From contig NHNY01000013.1 in NCBI GenBank assembly GCA_002786065.1, positions 419,119-483,118 on the forward strand: a stretch of DNA of 64,000 nt, given 5' to 3'. Of the stretch, positions 44,818 through 56,509 are shown in pieces. The notes beneath the pieces were generated by a model that was given only the letters and a program-made list of their open reading frames with translations, had not been told where the DNA came from and made no database searches. The position numbers and the translations under genes are program-made. Position 1 is the first letter of the stretch, and each line of letters begins with the position of its first letter. The stretch is from Microcyclospora pomicola (Eukaryota; Ascomycota; Dothideomycetes; Capnodiales).

Positions 44818-47800
44818 ATGGAGACGGTCAGCACATACCATCTCGTTCCAAGCACAAATCCACCGCCGCCTCTCCTCCCGGACGCCGTCCTTTCTACAGC
44901 TCCAGCCTCTCCCAACGACGCCATGTCGGTCCAAGATAACGCAGCGAATGCTGCTGAGACCACCTCGACTACCACGCTGTCCGGAATGCCGCCACCACAC
45001 TCCACCCTTGCCCAGATGTCGTTCGGGCCTGCGACGCAGCAGACCATCACCACAGTCACCACTACCACGACCGTCTCCCTCCCCCCTCTGATAATGAGGC
45101 CCCCCCGAGATCTCCTCGAGCGAGATCCTAAACAGTACCCGCTCGCTTTCTCTCCAACTCCACAATCGATCAAACGGTTCTGCTTCGACGTGAACGGCAC
45201 ACCTACCAGTTTTCGCGAATCCGAGGATCCGAAGGAGACTATGAGGAGATATCACCAGATGCAAGCCAGGATTCAGCGGAAACAGGGTATCATACGGAAA
45301 GAAGAGAAGAATGAATACCACACCCCAGTGCGCGGGTTCCAATCACAGTCATCCAGTCAGCAAGCGCAGGGTGTACGAGCATCCAGCGCCACGAAACGTA
45401 CCGCCACCACCCCTTCGATAGCAGAAGCTGCCGAGCTGGCCAGCTTAGGAAGAAAATCCAAGAAAGCTCGATCGCAGCTACACCGACCCTATCTAGATGT
45501 CACCGATTCTCTCTCTCTTAACCAAAGGGCTGCTGCGGGAGGGTTCTCAGGATTCGGCACCGCTGCCCCAATTACGCCCGGTGCAGAAGATGGAATTTCT
45601 GGCCAATCCTCGTCGCAATCTACACAGCTTGGATCGGAACGACAGACAAGGTCAGGTAATGCACCACTTCGAACACGACTTCAAGAGCTACAAGGCTTCG
45701 ATGAATTCGAGGAGGATGAGACGGACGAAAACGACCATAGCCGTCTGTTTCAGGAGGATGATGATTCACAACTTGGGCCTCCACTATACGGCAGGAGGGG
45801 TACGGTGAAGCAGCACGATCAGCTCGAGGACGCACGTACTGGACTGAGTCAACCGAGCTCCATGAAACCAACGCCGCCTGTCGCTGAGGGCAATCCCGGT
45901 TCGGTGCAGCCGCCTACAGGATATCTCCGACCACGTTTGCCAAACATTCTCACGAGTTCGCAGCAAGATGCCAGTCTTCCTAGTCCGAGCCTTTCACCCA
46001 TCACTGCTGCGGCCAATGCGGCTTCTCGTGTTCAGAATACCTTTGAAGCATCTTTCTCGGAACACATCGAGGACAACATGAGTGTTGTGTCGGGTCTGGA
46101 CCTTGATGAAGAGAATCGCACTCAAAGCACTGAAGCACTAGCTCCTTTTCCAACGTCAAAACAGATCACTCCAACAGAGCAAGCATGGCGCACTGGTCCG
46201 ACAGTCATGGATGTTCCTACGATGGTGGATGCCTTCGATAGCATGCCGGAAGCCATGCAGACCTATATGATGTATCAGTTTCTCCGTCGTAGTGCGAAAT
46301 CGACCTTGCAGATGGTTGCTGGCGTGGTCAATCCGGCTTTGAAATGTGATCCGTTCAACGTGCTGCCTCCTGAGCTTGGTCTCAACATCACTCGCTTCCT
46401 TGACTTCCAAAGCATGTGCAGGGCTGCTCAAGCCTCTAAACGGTGGAGGAGGTTGATCAATTCTGACGAACGAGCCTGGAAGGATTTGCTGGAACGGGAC
46501 GGTTTCACCTTGCCAACCGGAGAGATCGCGCGTGCTGTGCGAGAAGGCTGGGGCTGGCAGAATCCAGGGGTGAATGGATATGAAGAAGACCTTACCAAGC
46601 AGCTATCACCATCTTCGCCTGAGGCACTGCTTGCGAGTGAACACAACAGCGAAGACGACGACGCTGCATGGTCGACGTCAGCATCGAGATCGAGGAGGAA
46701 GATGCAACCTAGGCTAGGGAGCGTGAAGAAGTCGAAGCGTCGTGTCGCGCCGACAGTTGCCTCGACCAACAGACCCTTACCGACCATATCGCAGTGGCGG
46801 CGACTGCTGGCCAACGCTCAGGGTCCGATTGCACTCGCCAACGCCGCTTCACATGCGGTTCCACATCCATCTGTCGGCCTTCCATCGTTGAAGAACATGC
46901 ACCTTTTCAAATCTCTGTACCAGCGTCATCATCTGATTCGGAAGTCGTGGATGCAGGAGGATTCGCAACCACAGCACTTGGCATTTCGAGCCCATCATCG
47001 TCACGTTGTCACCTGCCTCTTGTTTGATGGCGACAAGATCCTCACTGGTAGCGATGATACCAAAATCAATGTTTACGACACGAAGACTGGCGCGTTGAGG
47101 AATCGCCTCGAAGGTCACGAAGGTGGAGTGTGGGCGTTGCAGTACGACGGCGATACCCTTGTGTCTGGCTCCACCGATCGTAGTGTCAGAGTGTGGGACA
47201 TCAAAACCGGCAAGAATTTGCAAACCTTCCAAGGCCATACATCTACGGTTCGTTGTCTGGTGATTCTCCAGCCTGTGCAGATCGACACCGAACCTGACGG
47301 AACTCCCATCATGATGCCCAAGGAGCCTCTAATCATCACCGGGTCGCGAGATAGCACCCTCCGCGTCTGGCGTCTACCAAAACCAGGAGACAGACAAATC
47401 TTCCAAACAGGACCACCAGCCAATGACCACGACAACCCATACTTTATCCGCACGCTGTCCGGTCACCATAACTCGGTTCGTGCCATCGCGGCGCATAGCG
47501 ACATGCTCATCTCAGGTTCATATGACTGTACGGTGCGCGTGTGGAAGATCTCCACTGGTGATCTGGTTCACCGCCTTCAGGGACATAGCCAAAAGGTGTA
47601 CTCTGTGGTGCTCGATCATGCACGCAATCGCTGCATCTCAGGATCAATGGACAACCTCGTCAAAGTGTGGTCTCTCGAGTCTGGGTCTTGTCTGTACAAT
47701 CTGGAAGGCCACACCTCGCTTGTAGGCCTGTTGGATCTTTCCGCCAACCGACTGGTCTCCGCCGCTGCGGACAGTACACTCCGCATATGGGATCCAGAGA

Positions 47801-48241
47801 CCGGACAGTGCAGAGCCACGCTCTCCGCACATACTGGGGCGATTACATGCTTTCAACACGACGGGCAAAAGGTCATCAGTGGCAGTGACAGAACGTTGAA
47901 AATGTGGAACGTGCGCACTGGTGAATGGGTGCGAGACCTGCTCACCGACCTTTCTGGGGTGTGGCAAGTGCGATTTGACGAACGACGAGTCGTGGCGGCT
48001 GTTCAGCGCGAGAATCTTACGTATATTGAGGTGGGTTCAAATGGCAAGCACATGTGTCTCTGCTTATGCTAACGTCACGGTCTAGGTTCTCGACTTTGGT
48101 GCAGCTCGTGATGGCATACACACTGAGCGTAGAGGAAGAAGAATCGTGGTTGACTGCCGCGGCAAGGAGATTGAAGACATCACCACCGATCCGGTCGACC
48201 ACCCTGCGGTTGCGGCTGACGGAGACGCGAACATGGACTAG
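44818..48241 (+). CDS. CDC4: Cdc4-type F-box/WD40 substrate receptor of an SCF ubiquitin ligase
   Basis: Two exons, 44818-48030 and 48086-48241, join in frame (GTGGGT donor, TAG acceptor, GCTAAC branch-like word) to 1122 residues. The long N-terminal half is Ser/Thr/Pro-rich and disordered. An F-box lies at about 513-560 (FNVLPPELGLNITRFLDF, RAAQASKRWRRLINSD) and binds Skp1. From about 725 there are seven or eight WD40 repeats with repeated GSxDxxxxVW and H..xV words. They form the propeller that binds phosphorylated substrates. Cdc4/Fbw7 family members degrade cell-cycle and transcription regulators. The related SconB/Met30 group also has this layout, so the Cdc4 name is by best overall resemblance. 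Confidence 0.88.
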
Positions 48242-48783
48242 GAGATCATTTCCACAATCGACAGTGTTGTAAGGATATAATCCGATCTGAGTCACGAGTG
48301 ACTTTGAGGGGGGCGTAATGTGGGAGTCTTGTCTTCACAGCGTTTCAGCAAATTTTCTACGAAGCAGCGTTCAGCGCGTGGGGACTGCCAGCGAACAGTG
48401 TATGTACTTGTTTTCGGGGATGGCACGGCTTATGGCAAAGGCGCAGAGATGTCGGGTTACCTTGGGGCTGGCGTACACATGCAGCCTCGGATGGCAACCA
48501 CGATACCACTATGTTGCGTGAATTATTTGGCACACGCTTCTGAGCAGTACAGTTATTGAACAATCTTCCACCTTCATCATTACATTGCTATGCGCGACTC
48601 GCGGCTGTCGATAGATACTGAATATCGCCCATGAAAGTGCTTCCCGACTGTTGCATACACCGTGCTGATGTGCACATGAACAGAGACAGTAGATTGAGTG
48701 GTGTACTGGTAATCATGACAGGGTATGGCATTTGGACACGCATACACGTAGCTTTCTACCAAGTGGTATATTACATGGATAAC
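48242..48783. other. Intergenic between convergent genes
   Basis: 3' flanks of the F-box gene and of the FAD monooxygenase gene. Nothing else is seen. Confidence 0.5.
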
Positions 48784-49971
48784 CTACTTGAGTTCCGTGA
48801 TCTTGAATCGTTCCGCCGCTGTGTCGAAACTCATCTTGACATTGGGCGCAGCATAGGCTCGCATCTCGTCCTCATAACGGGCTGTGATACCCTCACTATA
48901 CCCACCACTTTCTTTGAACAGTTTTCCCAGGAGGGCGGCATCCTTGAGAGCGGTGTTGGCCCCAACACCTCCAGCAGGGGTCATGCAATGGACGGCGTCG
49001 CCAAGAAGCGTCACACGAGGCTCGTTCGACCATTGTGGAATGCCATCAGGATGGGCGGTAGACATCTTGAGGAAGGCTGCCTCCTGGTCATTCTGCTGTT
49101 GGAAGATTGGTTGGAACTTCTCATGCCAAGGTTCCGTCAGCGCTCGCGACAAGTCGGCGGCCACTTTGCCCACGAGCGAGAAGTTGTCGCCCGGGGCCTG
49201 GAACGTGCCTGGACCTCCAGCGAAGACCCATCCGATTTCCTCGTCGCCGTCCAGGTCGACTCCTGGTCGCACATTCGTGATCAAGCTGATCGGGCCGTCG
49301 GCTCGATCGTTGTCCTGGACCATCAATACGCCGTATCCGAGCTGCTTGAAAGCGCGAGCCGGGGTCTGGCCATGGACCATGCGCGCGCCTGTGTCGTATG
49401 CGCGGACTTTGCCATCGGTCAGTTGCTTGGTCACGGTCGATTGCGGACCATCTGCCGCAATCAACATGGCACCCTCGGGACTGCTGGATCCGTCGGCGAA
49501 GTTGAGCTTGACACCCGATGAGGACAGCGTGTACCCGGATGAACGCTTGCCCCAGTGCACGACATCTTGCATCCCCTCGAACAGCGTCTCACGGAGGAAT
49601 CCTCGTCCTACACCGAGCACGTCGCCTCCAAGCTGAGGCTTTTTCGGCGCATCAGGTTTCGGCGCCTCAGGCTTCGGTCCACTGTCTGTGGCTTCTGCTG
49701 TACGCGCACGCAGGTTGTGGATCCCGCCGCCACCAGTCGTGGAACATCCAGCCTTGAATTTCGCGAACAAATCATCGGGAAGCACTTCTTGTAGGGCGGT
49801 CAGCCCATCGGCAGACACACGGATGCGATAGCCCTGTGCTCGCGAAGCGATGCTTTCATCCCGCTCGTAGAGCAGAAATGGAATCTGGGACTGGCGCAAG
49901 GACCGTGCGAGGAGAAGTCCACCTAGACCTGCTCCAGAGATGAGGACCGGTTTGGTCGATGCTGTGGCCAT
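48784..49971 (-). CDS. FAD-dependent aromatic-ring monooxygenase (salicylate-hydroxylase-like)
   Basis: A single exon of 395 residues from the Met at 49971; the frame is open upstream to 50052. The N-terminal Rossmann motif is GAGLGGLLLARSL (about residues 12-24), followed by the ribose-binding YERD and a LIAADGPQST block. The FAD motif near the C-terminus reads LLGDAVHCMTPAGGVGANTAL. This is the group A flavoprotein monooxygenase layout, which hydroxylates phenolic or other aromatic rings with NAD(P)H and oxygen. It is divergent from the tyrosinase gene, which also acts on phenols. Such enzymes are common in polyketide clusters. No substrate can be assigned. Confidence 0.9.
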   Translation of the reverse strand: MATASTKPVLISGAGLGGLLLARSLRQSQIPFLLYERDESIASRAQGYRIRVSADGLTALQEVLPDDLFAKFKAGCSTTGGGGIHNLRARTAEATDSGPKPEAPKPDAPKKPQLGGDVLGVGRGFLRETLFEGMQDVVHWGKRSSGYTLSSSGVKLNFADGSSSPEGAMLIAADGPQSTVTKQLTDGKVRAYDTGARMVHGQTPARAFKQLGYGVLMVQDNDRADGPISLITNVRPGVDLDGDEEIGWVFAGGPGTFQAPGDNFSLVGKVAADLSRALTEPWHEKFQPIFQQQNDQEAAFLKMSTAHPDGIPQWSNEPRVTLLGDAVHCMTPAGGVGANTALKDAALLGKLFKESGGYSEGITARYEDEMRAYAAPNVKMSFDTAAERFKITELK

Positions 49972-50925
49972 TTTATCGAAGCAGGCTGGGGAATTTGATA
50001 TACTGTTTGTAGCTTGATTGATGGTGATGATGCGATTGTGTTCTGCAATCAAGGTTATTCGTAGTACATGTAATAACTAGGTAGTTGTCCAGTGGCAAGC
50101 CAGCTGATGTCGAATCTTCAAGGATAGAACTACACACAAGACTTTGGAATGAAAGGACATGAGCTTTCTCTCTACATTTATATAGGCCATAGACACAGGG
50201 AGCAGTGTGTTGGTCAGTCTTTCGTGGCATCGATAACATTCCAGTATCACTAAAACTCGTGGATGACCAGATGCCTCACTCGGACTCGGGAATAACACAG
50301 GCGCGGTGCTTATAAATGCCTGCTGTACCTTTTGATTCTTTCGTTTCCTCGGCCGAGCTGGCAACGTGGTAGCGGCAGCCTTTGCTGACATACTACATCT
50401 GTATACAGCAACACTGCCCGAGCATCCACGTGGACACCTACGTTGCCCTTGACTCCTGAATCTCTCGTCTTGTGGTCTGGGTCTGTCTTCCATGGGTAGA
50501 ACAATAGATTTTTCGTTGGGTCAATAGACTGCTAATCTATTAATATTATTGCAAAGCAGCAACTGCCGACGCTCGTGCTCGACGTCTTCACACTAACATC
50601 TGGGCAAACGCGGCGCGCCATCGGCCAAACCGTCGTTCGCTTGTCGTGCATAACAGTTCGCCTGAACAAGCGCCAGACGTGGTGAAGATGTGTGTGGGAA
50701 CGCGCTACAGTATTCATCTCTCCTACACTCACTTCGTCGAAATGGGTATAGGCCGGATGTTCGTGAGTCGAGACCTCAGGAGCGGCAAAGGATGTTCGCC
50801 GGCTGCGGGATAGTTTGATCGCAGAGTATATCTTCAGTGATGAGTACCTGAAATACCCGAGATACTTCGTCTTCAGATTCTTCCTGCACTATCCCATCAA
50901 CCCATCTGTACTGTCATTCGGAGAT
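49972..50925. other. Divergent promoter region of monooxygenase and tyrosinase genes
   Basis: 954 bases between two divergently transcribed oxidases. Only short ORFs are present. Its position makes it the best place to look for a shared cluster regulator site, but no consensus was identified by eye. Confidence 0.45.
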
Positions 50926-52170
50926 ATGAGGCCCGTCTTGTTTTTGGCGTCTGCAGTCCTGGCCTGTGGTGTCACGGCGGACCATTCGTCGGGCTCATAT
51001 GGCCAACACCATAAGCACCTCCCTGTCAAAGCCTCTCCAGATGGTAATGTGGCTCTTCAACAACTGGAGGAGCTGGTGGCAAATGCTCAAGCAGTCACGA
51101 TGCGAGAGTTGAAGCAGAGACCCCGCCATGCTCGCTGCAACAGCCGGAATGTTCAGATTCGCCGTGAATGGGGGGCTCTCTCACCGGAAGAACGCATCGC
51201 CTACACCGATGCTGTCAAGTGTCTACAAGGAAAACCTGCCAAGTCCCCTGCGTCTTGGGCACCGGGCGCAAAGGGGCGCTTTGACGATTGGGTCGCAACG
51301 CACATCGACCAGACTCTGACTGTCCACTTCACGGGAACGTTTCTTGCTTGGCATCGCTACTTCACATGGGAGTACGAGCAAGCACTCCGGTCGGAATGCG
51401 GCTACCGTGGGACTCAGCCATACTGGAACTGGGGAATCACGGCGCTTTCAGGGTTGGAGAATAGCACTCTCTTTGATGGTTCCGCCACAAGCATGGGTAG
51501 CAATGGCAAAAAGATTGCCGAGGCTGGCGATATTGTTGTCGGTGGCACCGATGGCCAGGCATCCATCGTGATCCCTTCGGGAAGCGGTGGTGGCTGCGTT
51601 CAGAGTGGCCCCTTCAACGACATGACTGTGAACCTTGGGCCCGTGGACCTCTTGCTTCCAGGAAATAAAACAGCCTCGAACCCGGCAGGAGGGCTAGCGT
51701 ACAATCCTCGTTGCCTCAAACGGGACTTGACGGATTATGTCAATCAGGCATATGGCAACGCGACCGCAACCGTCGATACTATTGTACAGCCACAAGATGT
51801 TTACGGTTTGCAGAATCTGATGCAACCCCTGCCTAGTGCCGGTAGCATTGGCCTCCACGGTGGCGGGCATTTTGCCTTTGGTGGTGATCCCGGCAGAGAC
51901 CTCTACACCTCATCCGGTGACCCAATCTTCTACCTCCATCATGGAATGATCGATCTGGTATGGACAACGTGGCAGGCTCTGGACCCGCAGGAGCGAAGGT
52001 ACGGCGAGACTGCCATCAGTGGCACTGGAACTTTCATGAACGAACCGGCTTCCGCGAACACGACTTTTGATACAGTCTTGTCGCTTGGATACGCTGGAAC
52101 TGGGACTAACGTCACGATGCGACAAGTAATGAGCACTATCGATGGACCGTTCTGCTATTTGTATGTGTGA
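50926..52170 (+). CDS. Secreted tyrosinase (type 3 copper oxidase)
   Basis: A single exon of 414 residues from the Met at 50926, chosen because it begins a signal peptide (RPVLFLASAVLACGVTA); the frame is open from 50815. The CuA site is visible as His126, His134 and His143 (HIDQTLTVHFTGTFLAWHRYF region). The CuB site is His311, His315 (GLHGGGHFAF) and the HH pair at 338-339 in DPIFYLHHGMID. This is the fungal secreted tyrosinase-domain group of about 400 residues, without the long C-terminal lid of mushroom tyrosinases. It oxidises phenols to quinones. Several N-glycosylation sites fit secretion. Neighbouring phenol-related genes suggest a role in one pathway. Confidence 0.9.
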   Translation: MRPVLFLASAVLACGVTADHSSGSYGQHHKHLPVKASPDGNVALQQLEELVANAQAVTMRELKQRPRHARCNSRNVQIRREWGALSPEERIAYTDAVKCLQGKPAKSPASWAPGAKGRFDDWVATHIDQTLTVHFTGTFLAWHRYFTWEYEQALRSECGYRGTQPYWNWGITALSGLENSTLFDGSATSMGSNGKKIAEAGDIVVGGTDGQASIVIPSGSGGGCVQSGPFNDMTVNLGPVDLLLPGNKTASNPAGGLAYNPRCLKRDLTDYVNQAYGNATATVDTIVQPQDVYGLQNLMQPLPSAGSIGLHGGGHFAFGGDPGRDLYTSSGDPIFYLHHGMIDLVWTTWQALDPQERRYGETAISGTGTFMNEPASANTTFDTVLSLGYAGTGTNVTMRQVMSTIDGPFCYLYV

Positions 52171-52270
52171 GATATCGAAGGCCCCGATACGCCGGACTCT
52201 GCGGGCGATATCGTTACTGTGGATCTGAAAGCTGGATTGGAGTCCTGGACATGCGTTGGTGCATGGAGAC

Positions 52271-52453
52271 CTAATTGCCCTTGCGGCGTATTCCTTCTGG
52301 ACTCCGCCTTCCCTTGGGCCCGCCTTGAGCGGTCATGTCTTCTGGCGCTGTAATGGACCCGATACCTGGGTATAATATGGAGTGGTCGCCCTCGGTGGGA
52401 TTGAAGTGGAGATCATAGAAGTCGGCTGTGTTGACGTAGTCACGTCCGACCAT
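52271..52453 (-). CDS. Possible C-terminal exon of an unknown gene
   Basis: A 60-residue ORF with protein-like composition (contains RDYVNTADFYDLHF and SILYPGIGSITAPEDM, basic tail). The frame stays open upstream to an AG near 52482. A second open stretch lies at about 52525-52625, but the splice phase between them does not work out cleanly. Family unknown; it may be chance. Confidence 0.25.
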   Translation of the reverse strand: MVGRDYVNTADFYDLHFNPTEGDHSILYPGIGSITAPEDMTAQGGPKGRRSPEGIRRKGN

Positions 52454-52881
52454 CTCTCGAGATGTGCCTTCCTGTTGTCTAATAAAGCTTCCTTAGCATG
52501 TATACAAGTCAAACAGCATCAGCGAGCTGTACCTTGTCACTCATAACTCTCACAACTTGCAGCCATCTTCGATCTGAAGATCGCATGCTGTCTTCTTCGT
52601 AGTCGCATCGTTCGTACCTTAGTGTCGGAATCGTGATATTTTAGAGTCAGCTCGCATGGAGATCTACATCAAAGCATGCGATTTCCGTCACGATGTTGAG
52701 AACATATGTTGCGCCCGTCGGAATGTCCAGCACCAGCACTTACGCGAGTCGTATATGTCCATGACTGACATGGATAATCCTCATACCTACTCATACTTGC
52801 CAAAGATGGCTGCGACGACATCCCGAGAAGCTTCGCATCAACTTTTCATGGTCATGCATGCTTCGACAGAAACAGCCCAGT

Positions 52882-52917
52882 GCGGGCGTGGGCGTGGGCG
52901 TGGGCGTGGGTGTAGGT
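52882..52917. repeat. Hexanucleotide microsatellite (GTGGGC)n
   Basis: Five or so near-perfect GGGCGT units that end in degenerate copies. A slippage-prone simple repeat with no evident function. Confidence 0.9.
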
Positions 52918-53198
52918 AATGGCTTGAGCTGTCTTTTGCATCCGGGGGGCGGAAGAAGTTGTGTTCTGTTCGCTGAGTGAATGCGTGGAAAGACTGGATT
53001 TCCAACGTCATTGAATGCATCACGAACGTGACAATCAAGTTGAGTGCGAATGGCAACAATATAATTACATACCCTCGCGACCAAGTTTTTCTCGCCTGAA
53101 GCAGTTATATTCCTATCACGCACGCGCATCAAGTTCTCTCGTGTCGACGGCTTACGATCAGATCAGTAGACGCATAGCATTTCCCGCATCCCCAAAGG

Positions 53199-53933
53199 AT
53201 GGCGGTAGACAAGGCTTTCTTTTCCAAACTTGCTGCTCTCTACCAGGGCGACCAGGCAGACTGGCCATGGTATTGCTATGCAGCATTGGTGTTCCAGGTC
53301 AATGATCAGATGGACCTGATCGGCGAGACGTGGAGCGCGATACACACGTCCCTGGCTAGCGACGAGAATACACAGCTTCTGGTTGCTCGTCAATTGCGGG
53401 AGGCATTACTCAAGGCTTCTGTACTTGTTGGATTCCCCAAAGGGATCAATGCGATGACAACATTGCGGAAGAGAATCCTAGCCGATGCGCCCGGACTCGA
53501 GAAGTCCCTCGACAAGGACAAAAGCCTGAGACAATCCTTACAACGGCCAGAGAAAGACCGCAGAGGCAAGGAGTTCTTCAGCAAGATCTATGCACAGCAT
53601 ACCGACCGTGTGCTTGAGGACCTTTCGATAGCTTCCGGCGGCGATTTGGCAGAGTTCGCAATCAACGCCGTCTATGGCGATCTGATGGCGGAGACGAGCA
53701 GACTGAATGCCAAAGACACTGGGTTGCTTGAATTCCTGGCTTGCTATGCCACGGCGGGGTCATCTGGAATACAAGCCAAAAGCCATATGTACGGGAGCCA
53801 CAATCTGGGCAATTCGAAGGCTGAGATTCAAGCCGCGGTCGCGATATGCGATGCTATCGAAAGTGAGATTGGTGCGGCGAAGGATCGACCAGAAGAGCAG
53901 TACAGATGGCTCGCTAAGGCGGAGCAGTGGTGA
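53199..53933 (+). CDS. Carboxymuconolactone-decarboxylase/AhpD-like protein
   Basis: A single exon of 244 residues. It has the all-helical layout of the CMD/AhpD-like superfamily seen in many fungal proteins of this size. A central helix pair reads LREALLKASVLVGFPKGINA, with the matching C-terminal repeat LLEFLACYATAGSS followed by AKSHMYGSHNLGNSKAEIQAAV. The CxxC pair of true AhpD peroxidase reductases is absent, so a redox role is not supported. Fungal relatives are found in polyketide clusters with proposed lactone or decarboxylation chemistry, but most are uncharacterised. The gene lies between a tyrosinase and an ACP-thioesterase on the same strand. Confidence 0.8.
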   Translation: MAVDKAFFSKLAALYQGDQADWPWYCYAALVFQVNDQMDLIGETWSAIHTSLASDENTQLLVARQLREALLKASVLVGFPKGINAMTTLRKRILADAPGLEKSLDKDKSLRQSLQRPEKDRRGKEFFSKIYAQHTDRVLEDLSIASGGDLAEFAINAVYGDLMAETSRLNAKDTGLLEFLACYATAGSSGIQAKSHMYGSHNLGNSKAEIQAAVAICDAIESEIGAAKDRPEEQYRWLAKAEQW

Positions 53934-54563
53934 AAGATACCGACCATGACCGTACTATGAGTAGACTTATCTATAGAATAAAACCATGAGATATGAGCAA
54001 CAGCTAGCAGTAGGTTCCTGTTATGCGGTGATGAAGCTTCGTGGCATTTTTTAGATATGCCACCAAGGGATCAGATCGCAGATTCCAGGTTCCATACTGG
54101 TTGTAGAGCAAATCTCGAGCATGGCCAGCAGTGAAATGTGTCTTGCCTACCATCAAGCCCCGAAAGCAGCTTTGTGGTGTGTTGTGTACTGATACAGTAA
54201 GACGTGCTTGGTCCCTACGTGCTTAGGCAGATTTTGCTCCATGATGTGAAACTTGCTACTGATCTCGTCACGCTGCCCTAAGAATGTTTCTTCATGTATC
54301 CCATAAATCTCGTAATCAGGCGCATAACGGTAGTATTGTGACGAGACCTAGGAATGGTTGCATCTTTGAAAGTGGTTTGAAAAGTGCACCTCTGGGCTTG
54401 TGAAGTTGATCGCACAAACGCCGAGCCGAAACGCCGACCAAACCAGCTGATCGTCCAACAGACTTTTGATACGAGTGACTTGCTCTCGTGGTAAGCCTCA
54501 GCCTATCTAGCGCACCTTGTATGACATGGTTGGAGGGCAGCTCATTCAAACCTAGACTAATCA
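53934..54563. other. Intergenic, no gene recognised
   Basis: 630 bases between two plus-strand genes; it should contain the ACP-thioesterase promoter. No element is recognised. Confidence 0.45.
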
Positions 54564-55732
54564 ATGGCAGACCATGTATCGCTAGATGAGACCACAAGCA
54601 AGGTCCTACAAGTCATCGGGGAGTCGCTTTCCATCGAGCCCGAGGACTTTCAAGATCATGAGACATGGAAATTCCTGGGAATCAGCGACTTGCTGGCCAA
54701 GGCGATAGCAGCAGATCTGCAAAGTGAGGGAATCGCTGTCACTCAAGAAGATTTCAAGACGTACAACACGGTCGGAGCGCTTAAGCAATTTTTGCATGGC
54801 GGCGAGCCAGCTGTATCGCATGTTGCTCAAGGCAGGCCCCACCTCGATGCCTTATCCACAGCAGATCCATGGGCGGGCGTACCCAAGCCAAAGATTCCAA
54901 TCTCAATCATCCTTCAAGGTACGCCAGAAAAGTCGAGGATTGTTATCTACCTTTTCCCCGATGGAAGTGGAGCTGGCACAGCGTACAGTACTCTCCCGCA
55001 ACTAGGACCAGACATCTGCCTCGTAGCCATGAACTCACCGTTTCTGCGGCAAGCGGAAAACATGACTTGTTCTGTGGAGCGAATGGCGCAATTGTGGCTT
55101 CCAGAACTGCAGCGTTTGCAGCCACAAGGGCGACCATGTATCCTCGGCGGCTGGTCAGCAGGAGGCTACTATGCTTATGAGGTCGCGAAACTCCTGTCTC
55201 TTGCTAACGAGAAGGTACAACGGCTGATCCTGATCGATTCACCGTGTCGACTGGAGTTCAAGGCTCTGCCTGTTGATGTGGTGAAGGCATTAACCGTCAA
55301 AGGCTTGCTGGGCGGGAAGGCACCCCCAGACTGGATGGTCTCGCATTTCATCTTCGCCGTCCTGTCCATAGACAAGTACATGCCGACGCCGATGGAAAGC
55401 CGCCAGGTACCCGACAACGTGGACATCATCTGGTGTCGGGAGGGGCTGGTCGACAATGTTGAAAGCTCAGGACTAGAAGTGGACACGACGATAAACGTTA
55501 CAAAGTTCCTACTGGAGCCACGAGCAGATCTGAAGACAGAACATTGGGAGCGGCTGATGGGGAGTGCGAAATACACCGTCTCTTCTCTAACAGGTCACCA
55601 CTTTCAAGTCGCGCAGCCACCGCATGTGAGCAAGACTGCACATCCTCGGGTCCGTGACGCAGCTGACATGACATGCAGGCCAACAATCTTGGAGCGATCT
55701 TGCGTGGATTAATACTTGCTGAAGCAGCATAA
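54564..55732 (+). CDS. Free-standing ACP-thioesterase didomain with swapped Asp-Ser in the ACP
   Basis: Two exons, 54564-55625 and 55679-55732 (53-base intron, GTGAGC donor, CAG acceptor), give 371 residues. The second exon supplies a better thioesterase ending than reading through. Residues 8-78 match an acyl carrier domain, but the phosphopantetheine site reads LGISDLLAKAIAADL where LGxDSLL is expected, so Ser41 and Asp42 are exchanged. Residues 115-371 form an alpha/beta-hydrolase thioesterase like those ending non-reducing polyketide synthases: nucleophile Ser198 in GGWSAGGYY, Asp225 in LILIDSP, His345 or His346 in LTGHHF. The enzyme could release polyketides in trans or act as an esterase. 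No synthase lies within the window. Confidence 0.85.
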
Positions 55733-56509
55733 AGACTGTGGACCGATAAGTATCGATGTCACTGCGGTGGTAACGAAAGTGACGTGCCATCTTGCTAGCA
55801 GAACTCTGGTCATGTTCGCATAGGCATGATGGCAAGCAGTCAATATGAATCGTCCCCGGAGCGAACCTTGATACTAGGTGGTGTAGTGTAATGTTATGTC
55901 GTGCCGCTGCCATCGAGAGACCATGTTGACGCAAAGGCGACCTCACAAAGCACAAATCGAATCTCCCTCATAACTCTCCCGGGCGCCGAAAAGCAGACAT
56001 TGCGCGCTCGAAACTTGCATAACTGCGACAGAGGCCTGTTCGTGATACCGCATGCGCGTTTCGTGCATCAAAGACTGATGCAACATCCTTCCCGGGTCGA
56101 TCTTGATGATCGGGCGCAGGACCTGGCAGGCCACTTGCATGTCGTATAGGATACGAGGTTTCTGGTAAACGCCCTAGTTTGGCGGGAAGTTCATGTTTCA
56201 GTGTTTCTGAGGTCGCAAGTGGAGACACCTCGAATGTGTAACTCGCTCTCCTCGGCATACTGGACGCACCTTTAGTACTTTGCTCGTGCTCACCTTTATG
56301 CGAGAGGCTGTGACGTTCTGGCTGTGTTGTGCCACGTGTGCTCATATCATCATCATCGGTACGTGCACCTATCAAACGACTGGTATCTTGCATTACAGTT
56401 CTGCACCGAAGTACAACCATGCCGAACTCACGTACTACTGGTACTGCTTTGCGACTACACTGTTGGACGAGAGCCCGAGCAAGCGGATGTTTGCCTCGAT
56501 GCTGAGCTT
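55733..56509. other. Intergenic between convergent genes
   Basis: 3' flanks of the ACP-thioesterase and of the hydrolase. ORFs here are short and overlap the hydrolase in other frames. Nothing else is seen. Confidence 0.45.

Larger units (their letters stand above)
52171..53198. other. Intergenic stretch with possible small exon and microsatellite
   Basis: It includes a protein-like minus-strand ORF at 52271-52453 (listed separately) and a GTGGGC microsatellite at 52882-52917. No other gene is supported. Confidence 0.45.
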
